Below the pieces are notes generated by a model, which was not told the DNA's origin, ran no database searches, and saw only the letters and a list, made by a program, of their open reading frames with translations. Both the position numbers and the translations under genes were made by a program. 64,000 nucleotides of DNA from Delphinapterus leucas (Eukaryota > Chordata > Mammalia > Artiodactyla > Monodontidae), in contig NW_022098031.1 in assembly GCF_002288925.2 (NCBI RefSeq), positions 4,665,994 through 4,729,993 on the forward strand, read 5' to 3'. Of this stretch, positions 57,569 to 64,000 are shown piece after piece; positions within the stretch are counted from its first letter, which is position 1; every line of letters begins with the position of its first letter.

Positions 57569-57775
57569 TTTTTTTTTTTTTTTTGTGGTACACTGGCCTT
57601 TCACTGTTGTGGCCTCTCCCGTTGCGGAGCACAGGCTCCGGACGCGCAGGCTCAGCGGCCATGGCTCACGGGCCCAGCCGCTCCACGGCCTGTGGTATCT
57701 TCCCGGACCGGGGCACGAACCCGCGTCCCCTGCATCGGCAGGCGGACTCTCAACCACTGCACCACCAGGGGAGCC
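57569..57775 (-). mobile_element. CHR-type SINE, GC-rich form
   Basis: Poly(T) then GTGGTACACTGGCCTTTC and the head end ACCAGGGGAGCCC. The 11-bp duplication CAGGGACTTTT lies at 57558-57568 and 57776-57786. Confidence 0.95.
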
Positions 57776-57786
57776 CAGGGACTTTT

Positions 57787-58419
57787 CTTATTAACTGGCC
57801 CATGAAGCCAGGACTATTGCCTGGCCAGGTTATGCCATCATTTATTTACCTTTTGTGGCTGTAGTCACAATTATTAATTAATTATTTGTGTTATTCTTTA
57901 TATAATCTCTTTTTTCCCTATTCAACTGTGGGCTGCCTGAGGAAATTTCTGTCATGTTCACCACCATATTTTGCATCCCAGCTGTGAACATAGCCCCCAG
58001 TACATAATAGGCCTCATAAATACTTTATATTTACATAAATATAAATAATCGTATGTTGAGTAAACAAATAATAACACTAAGCACGTGGGGTAGGTTCATT
58101 GTGACAGTTCAGCGATGAATTTGGCCAAGTTTCTTGGCAGTTAAGACCCAAGTCAAAACATATTGGGCTTTTGTTCTAATGGAAAATAACATGTACACGA
58201 AGAGACACTTTTCTTTGAACTGAACTCAGAGGCACCAAGTAACAGAGATGACCACATCTGTGGTTTTGCAGAACAACCAAATGCTATTCTAATGTATTAT
58301 CTTACCAATGCTCCCTAAACATTTATATTTTACCAATAAGAATATTTTTGTAGATAACAGATTACATGGCCCAGGTACATTGATACCAGTTAATCAAAGC
58401 AGAATATAGTTTGGTGTTT
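57787..58419. other. Unique AT-rich sequence
   Basis: A possible L2-like phrase ('caactgtgggctgcctgaggaaatt') occurs near 57925. It is too short to call. Confidence 0.4.
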
Positions 58420-58645
58420 AATTGCTCAAACTTTGGAGTCAGAAGGATCTGGGTATGCACACTGGCTGTACATACAAGCTGTGTGATCTGGGCAATATAC
58501 TCCCTCTGAGCCTTGGTTTCCATATTGTATTAAAATGTAACACTAATCCCTACTCATAAATTTGTTGTGTGAATTAAATGAGATAACTTATGTAATCCTT
58601 CTGACAAAGAGTCAATGCTCAATAAACGAGAGCAAGTATTATTAG
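58420..58645 (+). repeat. MIR SINE
   Basis: 'ctttggagtcagaaggatctggg', 'ctgtgtgatctgggcaatatactcc', 'gagccttggtttcc' and 'caatgctcaataaacgag' follow the forward MIR order almost end to end. Confidence 0.85.
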
Positions 58646-59719
58646 CTAACAATACTGAAGCAAAACTAGGGGAATCTAAAAAAGTTAATAGCAATCATAA
58701 CGGTAAAAGTTTCTTCCAATCTCAGGGGCTTAAGTAAATATTATGAATTGCATATCGCAATCAATTATTGAGTGAATTTTTCTAGTAAGTGTAGGAAATG
58801 AAGCTATTTTATGTGGACGGTTAAAGGGAGTCATCTTTTAGATACCAGGTTGTAGAAAGCAAATTTGTTCTGCTGAGAATGAAAAGATCCCAAACCTGGT
58901 ATTCTGACCCAGACAGAATTTCCACTCAGTTGATCAGAAGTGCAGACGGGAAGGGTGCTTGTAAATATAGTCAAACTCTTTTATCAAAAATTTAATTAAG
59001 TACTTGATTGAGGTTCCCAAGTTCTATACCACATAAAAAGAAAGGGCAGCAGAACACTATGTGATCCTGGACTGCAGGATGAGTCAGGTAAAAGTGGCAC
59101 CTCCCATGCTGCTGAATGAATTGAGGTACCTTTGGTGTCTGCCTACGGGTTCTGTTAAAATGTTGCAAACTGCCACATTTTTATAGGCATAACTCTTTGA
59201 GTTTGGGGGTAGAGGCCACCAAGACCTTTAACATCAACTAGCCAATCGGTCTGATCGATTCTTAGCACAACTTTTTCTGCATGAAGCGTAAGAATGTGAA
59301 CAACACAGAGGAGTCCTCACCCTCCTGTTTTCTATAGCAGGAAAGCATTTATTCCAATCACCTATTAATCATCAGAATGAAATGGATCTATGACATAGCT
59401 TTTATTCCTAGCTGTATTCTCAATATGGTAGGATAAAGCATTATAGTGATAATACAATAATAAATGTTTCTGAAATTTGTAAACAGATTATGCAAGAAAG
59501 CTGACGTAGTTCAAAACACTAACTGATCCACGATTTAGGGATGAGAACAGATTGCACCGTCATTCCACCTAGGCTATTCCTGTATGGCTCATTAGAGTAA
59601 ATAGTTAAGCAATTTTATTTCCTATCCGGCATTTAGGACAGGAAATTTTAAAATTATAATGCCTAGAGATTTTTCTGGGGTGTTTTCTTCAGATGTAAGT
59701 AATTGATTAGATTATCTAG
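58646..59719. other. Unique AT-rich sequence
   Basis: About 1.1 kb with no recognised repeat, exon or regulatory element. Confidence 0.5.
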
Positions 59720-59930
59720 AGCAGCGGTCCCCCACCTTTTTGGCACCAGGGACCGGTTTCATGGAAGACCATTTTTCCACGGCAAGGGCGCACGTGGCTG
59801 GGTGTGCGGGAGAAGAGTTCAGGCAATAATGCGGTTGATGGGGATCGGCAGGCGAAGCTTCACTCACTCCCTGCCGCTCACCTCCTGTTGTGCGGCCCGG
59901 TTCCTAACAGGCCAAGGCCTGCTGGGAGAC
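59720..59930 (+). mobile_element. hAT-like MER DNA transposon, internally deleted
   Basis: 'gcagcggtcccccacctttttggcacc' and 'gaccggtttcatggaag' at the left, and 'gtgcggcccggttcctaacaggcc' at the right, are the ends of a common mammalian element I recall. The middle of the consensus is absent. Exact name not assigned. Confidence 0.65.
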
Positions 59931-59944
59931 CCCAGAGCTCTAGA

Positions 59945-60152
59945 GCTCTGCTGTCTAATTCGGTAGTCACCAGCCACATGTGGCTATCTAAATTAAAATT
60001 AATTAAAATTAAAGTATCAGTTCCTCAGTCACAGCAGCCACATTTCAGGCGCTCAAGAGCTGTAATGGGGCTAGTGGCCACCGTATTACACAGTACAGAT
60101 ACTGAATGCTTCAATCATTGCAGAAAGTTTTATTGGACGGTTCTGTTCTAGA
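59945..60152 (-). mobile_element. hAT-like MER DNA transposon
   Basis: 'cggtagtcaccagccacatgtggct', 'ctagtggccaccgtattac' and 'gcagaaagttttattggacgg' match a common MER element. It lies within 15 bp of the previous one. Confidence 0.65.
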
Positions 60153-60359
60153 ATGACTAAAATCACTGGCTGCCAATTTGGGGTGGCTCCTAGGACCTTA
60201 CAAAATACCAAGATCATTCTAAGCTGAATTGAGGCAAGTAATTTGTCCAACTATCGGTGGAAATCTATACTTTTGTAATTCCTCTTGTAAATGTCATGCC
60301 CTAAGTAATTCTGTCCTGACAGCTGAGAACAGTTTCTCATCCCAACGATAATGCTATGT

Positions 60360-60570
60360 TACCAGGTCTCTACTAAGCACAGGTTTTTTCATTAAATCTA
60401 CACAATATTTCTGTGAGGAAGGTATCGTTATTTTCAAAATGCAGACGAGGAAAGTAAAGCTCAGAGTGATAAATTTACTTGTCCCAAATCATTCAGTTGG
60501 TAAAGGGACAATAGGAATTTAAACCCTATACTGTCTTAAGTCCTGAGCCCTATGTATTATTCACCACACT
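60360..60570 (-). repeat. MIR SINE
   Basis: 'gcagacgaggaaagtaaagctcagagtg' and 'aattcaaaccctatactg'-like text follow the reverse MIR order. Confidence 0.7.
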
Positions 60571-60634
60571 CTCCAGTCTCTCTATCAGAGAAAATTGTAA
60601 TAGTGCCTCCTGTATATGAGCCCCTTTAGATCTT

Positions 60635-60842
60635 TAGATTCTTAAGTCAGATTCTCACACTTAATAGTTGTGTTACCTTGAGCAAACAATTTAACTACTC
60701 TGTGCCTCGGTTTCCTCATCTGGAAAATGGGAATGATAACAGTAGCTACTTCAGAGGGTTGTGGAAGTTAGGTAGGCATATGTGAAGCATTTGGAACAGT
60801 GCCTGGCACTGGGAAGAGCTCAATAAGTGCTAGTATTATCTC
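60635..60842 (+). repeat. MIR SINE
   Basis: 'tgtgttaccttgagcaaacaattt', 'tgcctcggtttcctcatctgg' and 'cagtgcctggcactgggaagagctcaataagtgc' follow the forward MIR closely. Confidence 0.88.
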
Positions 60843-62159
60843 ACTCAGTGTTTTCTTTTTAAAAGGAGATTGAGAAAGAGCTTTTGGTACTTTCAAGTGC
60901 TAATTATTTATAGGTCTGGAAAACTCTTTTCAAGCAGTATGTTTTTCAAGATATCAAACAAAGAGATTGGAAGACATACCTTTCCTCATCTCCACCCCCA
61001 AAAGTTGGCTGATTTTGGCCAATCTACTAAGGTGTCAAGAAAAAGAGAAGCTTCTCCAAAAAGCCTGAGCACTACAGCAGAAAATCCTCAGAGTGCAGAA
61101 GGTTTAACCAAAGCCTAAACAGAGCCTATTTTCACTCAACTTTTTTTTTTTTTTTTGAGAATGTAAGAAAGGGACATAGGATTCGGAACTTTGGGTGGAA
61201 AGAATATTATCAGAAAGGGACCATGTAAGGATTGCCATCAAATGCAGGCCTTACTTAGGACCTTTCATTTTGCAGTTCTGCATCTAGAAGACTCTAGGAG
61301 AGCCTTTCTTACTGGCACCTGGGAGGTAGGATTCAGAGTTCATAAACATAGAAAACCTGATGGGTTTCTGGGGCAATATTTTTCATGAACTGGGGCAGAA
61401 AAACAGAATGTCAAAGCTGAGCAGCCATTTACTATCCGGGACAGAAGACTCTGCATTTTATGCCTAGAAAGAAGGTTGGGAGAAACTATGCCTGCTAGCG
61501 TAAGGTTATAATAGCGATGGCCATCCACTCCACATACACAGGCAACAGCAATAGCCCCAGCCTCAGGGAAGAGGGTTCTGAACCATTTAACTAGAAATAG
61601 GAAACAAATCAAGTTCCAATAGAAGGAAAACGAACACCAAAAAAACCCCAAAACACACACAACAAAATAAATATCCAGGCCTCTTCCTTTCCTTCTCCTT
61701 AGAAGTTGTGTGGTCGTAACCTTCTGGAGTCAATTACATTGTCCAACTCTTAGGATAATTCTAGGGAAAGGGGATGATGGTGGATTTCAGGCCCCTGTAG
61801 AAATGGAATAGCCCCTCACAGTAGGCCAGAGACGGAGAAGGAGAATTTCAGAAAGTGGGAATCTTTTGGCAAATCTAAAGCAGCATTTCATTTTCAAGTA
61901 GGGTTAGTTCTCATCATGTCATCCCTTCTGCAGACTTAGGCATTTCAGGCAGGAGGACAGGAAGACGAATCAGAAGCACCAGCCAAAGGAACCAAAACCA
62001 CAGCCTCATTTAATGGATTGTCAGACACAATTTAGAAACAAAAAACAAATTAGAATACATTTCCTCCTTATTGCTTTTCCAGTTTTCTCCAAACCGCCCA
62101 TTATTTTTAAAAATTAAGGTCATTTCTACTTCTTTCTCCCTAAAACAGTCAGTATTTTA
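60843..62159. other. Unique sequence, nothing recognised
   Basis: A T run at 61141-61156. Open frames at 60870-61388 (plus) and 61340-61660 (minus) show no domain. Confidence 0.45.
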
Positions 62160-62335
62160 TAAAAGAAAACAATAATAACCTTCTAAATGCCTGATATGTG
62201 CCAGGAACTGTGCAAGCCACTGAAGCATGATTTCATCTCATCGTCACAAACCTTGAGCAGGATTGCTAGAAAGTGGCAGAACCAGGATCACGAACCCACA
62301 CCTCAGCACCCTTTAACCAGGACACTGTTCTGTCC
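62160..62335 (-). repeat. MIR SINE
   Basis: 'gatatgtgccaggaactgtgcaagc' and 'ggcagaaccaggatcacgaacccacacc' are in reverse MIR order. Confidence 0.7.
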
Positions 62336-62537
62336 TATGTAGAATGTAGGACACCTCACAAATACATTAGCGAAGAGTGCATCTGCCACCCCACCTTCCC
62401 CACCCCATTACCAGCCACTTGAGGCCCTCGATTCTAAAGAATAGAAAGTTTGCTTTTGAAGGTTTTCCTTTTGAACTGTTTGTCAGCGTGGGGTCCCTCC
62501 CTATCATTTTCAGTTCAAAGGGGACTCACACCACTGT

Positions 62538-62538
<1 letters not shown>

Positions 62539-62570
<32 letters not shown>
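62539..62570. repeat. (AC)n microsatellite
   Basis: About 16 uninterrupted CA units. Confidence 0.95.
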
Positions 62571-62572
<2 letters not shown>

Positions 62573-62833
62573 TGATGTTGGTCTCCACCTAAAATTCCTT
62601 GAAAGGGTACAGCTGCTCCTACATAAATGCCGGCAGAAGGACAAATGGGGGTGTGGGTGGGGCTGGTCTCACCTTCTCTATTTTCCTCACTTTATTTTCC
62701 CCTACATCCCACTGAAGCCTATATAGTTGTTTCAGGCTTTCCCTAAAGCTGGGGTTACTAAAAGAAATGATAGGGTTCACAGGAAAATAATTTTAAACTG
62801 AATGCTAAATATCACTTCTCCCATAGTCTAGAC

Positions 62834-63052
62834 CAGAGGTTAGCAAACTTTTTCTGTAAATGGTCATACAGTAAATAGTTCAGGCTTTGAATAGTTTGTG
62901 TCTTTTGCAACAGTTCAACTCTGCCATTATAGGGAAAACAGCCATAGACAATATGCAAACAAATATTCTTGGCCGTGTTCCAATAAAATTTTATTTACAA
63001 AAATAGGCATTGGGCTGGGTATGGCCTGTGGGTTAAAGTTTTCTGACCCCTG
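62834..63052 (+). mobile_element. hAT-type MER DNA transposon with 8-bp duplication
   Basis: CAGAGGTTAGCAAACTTTTT at the start and TTTCTGACCCCTG at the end are inverted termini. The interior contains GTGTTCCAATAAAATTTTAT. Flanking 8-bp sites GTCTAGAC (62826-62833) and GTCTAGTC (63053-63060) differ by one base, as expected of an old hAT insertion. Same family as 5357-5577, opposite orientation. Confidence 0.85.
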
Positions 63053-63060
63053 GTCTAGTC

Positions 63061-63630
63061 CAGTGATGTCAAAAGATATGTAATGCAAGCCACAAATGTG
63101 ATTTAAAAATTTTTTATAGCCACATTTTAAAGAAGTAAAAAGTAATGGGTGAAATTGATTTTAGTGATATATTTTATTTAACCCAATATATCCAAACTAT
63201 TATCATTTCAACATGTAATTAATATTAAAAATCATTAATGGGACTTCCCTGGTGGTCCAGTGGTTAAGAATCCGCCTTCCAATGCAAGGGACACTGGTTT
63301 GATCCCTGGTCGGGGAACTAAGATCCCACATGCCACAGGGCAACTAAGACCACGTGCTGCAACTAAAGAACCTGCGCGCCTCAACGAAAGATCCTGCACG
63401 CGGCAATGAAGATCCTGCCTGCTGCAACTAAGACCAGACACAGCCAAATAAATAAATAAATAAATATTTTTAATAATCATTAATGAAATATCTTAAATTC
63501 TTTCTTTGTTCTGTCTTTGGAATCTGATGTGTATTTTACGCTTAGAGCACATCTTAATTCAGACCAGCCACATTTCAGCACTCAATAGCTACACATGGGT
63601 AGTGGCTATTGCATTGGGTTGGACCACTCT
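63061..63630 (+). mobile_element. hAT-like MER DNA transposon, split by a SINE
   Basis: 'tgtaatgcaagccacaaatgtg', 'tatattttatttaacccaatatatcc' and, after the SINE, 'gtgtattttacgcttagagcacatc' and 'agccacatttcagcactcaatagc' follow one MER consensus in order. It abuts the target site of the previous element. Confidence 0.78.
63241..63474 (+). mobile_element. CHR-related SINE, intermediate form, inside a MER element
   Basis: GGGACTTCCCTGGTGGTCCAG start, repeated GCAACTAA modules, and an (AAAT)n tail. A perfect 11-bp duplication AATCATTAATG lies at 63230-63240 and 63475-63485. Confidence 0.95.
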
Positions 63631-63850
63631 AGACTCTTTGCAGGTATCTCTAGTTCCTCATCTGGTTCCCCTCTTCTTAGGTTTACCTGTCTGCTTACTC
63701 ATTCTCTACACACAGAGCCTGTACCAGGATCCTCAGTCTTTTCCCTGAGTTTGAGTTGTTCTGCATAGAATAGCATTCTAGGATGCTGCTAATGGTCACT
63801 CCAAGTCCCATAGAACAGTGTGTATGTCTGCGGAGTGGGCTTGGTGATGT

Positions 63851-64000
63851 CTTAGTTCATTCAGGCTGATATAACAAAAATACTATATACTGTGTGGATT
63901 AAACAGCAAACATTTATTTCTGACAGTTCTGGAGACTAAGGAGCCCAAGATAAGGGGTCAGAAGATTCAGTGTCTGGTGAGAACTGGCTTCCTGATTCAT
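63851..64000 (-). mobile_element. MaLR-type LTR, reverse, cut by window end
   Basis: 'tcttagttcattcaggctgatataac', 'acatttatttctgacagttctgg' and 'attcagtgtctggtgagaac' are the reversed 3' end of an MST/MLT1-type LTR. It continues past the window. Confidence 0.78.

Overview
This window is a mammalian nuclear intergenic or intronic stretch. The genome is a cetartiodactyl and most likely a whale or dolphin. I recognise at least 29 copies of CHR-type (tRNA-Glu-derived) SINEs, whose heads read GGGCTTCCCTGGTGGC in one orientation and ACCAGGGAAGCCC in the other. Together they make up about one tenth of the window. Some copies are GC-rich, about 200 bp, and end in CCCGCGTACCGC plus poly(A). I see no BovB, Bov-tA or ART2 elements, which a ruminant window of this size would be expected to carry. 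That argues for Cetacea over cow or sheep; hippo cannot be excluded.

No functional protein-coding gene, splice-bounded exon, CpG island, tRNA, rRNA or other RNA gene could be supported. The many short open frames (60 to 190 codons) are either readings through SINEs and L1 or chance frames in unique DNA. The only recognisable protein-coding remains are the broken ORF1 and ORF2 of one near full-length L1 (about 37775-43980). Its endonuclease, reverse transcriptase and C-terminal Cys-rich parts can be read across several frames and stops, and three later SINEs cut it.

Layout. 1-10 kb: long-form CHR SINEs, a MER20 hAT element, an L2, three MaLR-type LTRs, one further LTR and a Tigger-like element inside a MIR. 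10-24 kb: mostly unique sequence with a few MIR, L2, MER5A and L1 3'-end fragments and three microsatellites. 24-36 kb: nested MIRs, short and GC-rich SINEs, several 5'-truncated or inverted L1s, an MLT1-like LTR and a roughly 300-bp Tc1/mariner-type MITE with intact terminal repeats. 37.8-44 kb: the L1 with its nested SINEs. 44-64 kb: SINEs in both orientations, L2, MIR and L1 fragments, four hAT-derived elements near 59.7-63.6 kb, and a MaLR LTR cut by the window end.

The main information here is the insertion chronology. Many SINEs have clear target-site duplications and sit inside older L1, MaLR, MIR-era or hAT elements. Nothing in the window looks like an undescribed functional system. 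The second-look items are nested insertions, a probable L1 inversion, minimal L1 tails, SINE module-number variation and inverted SINE pairs.
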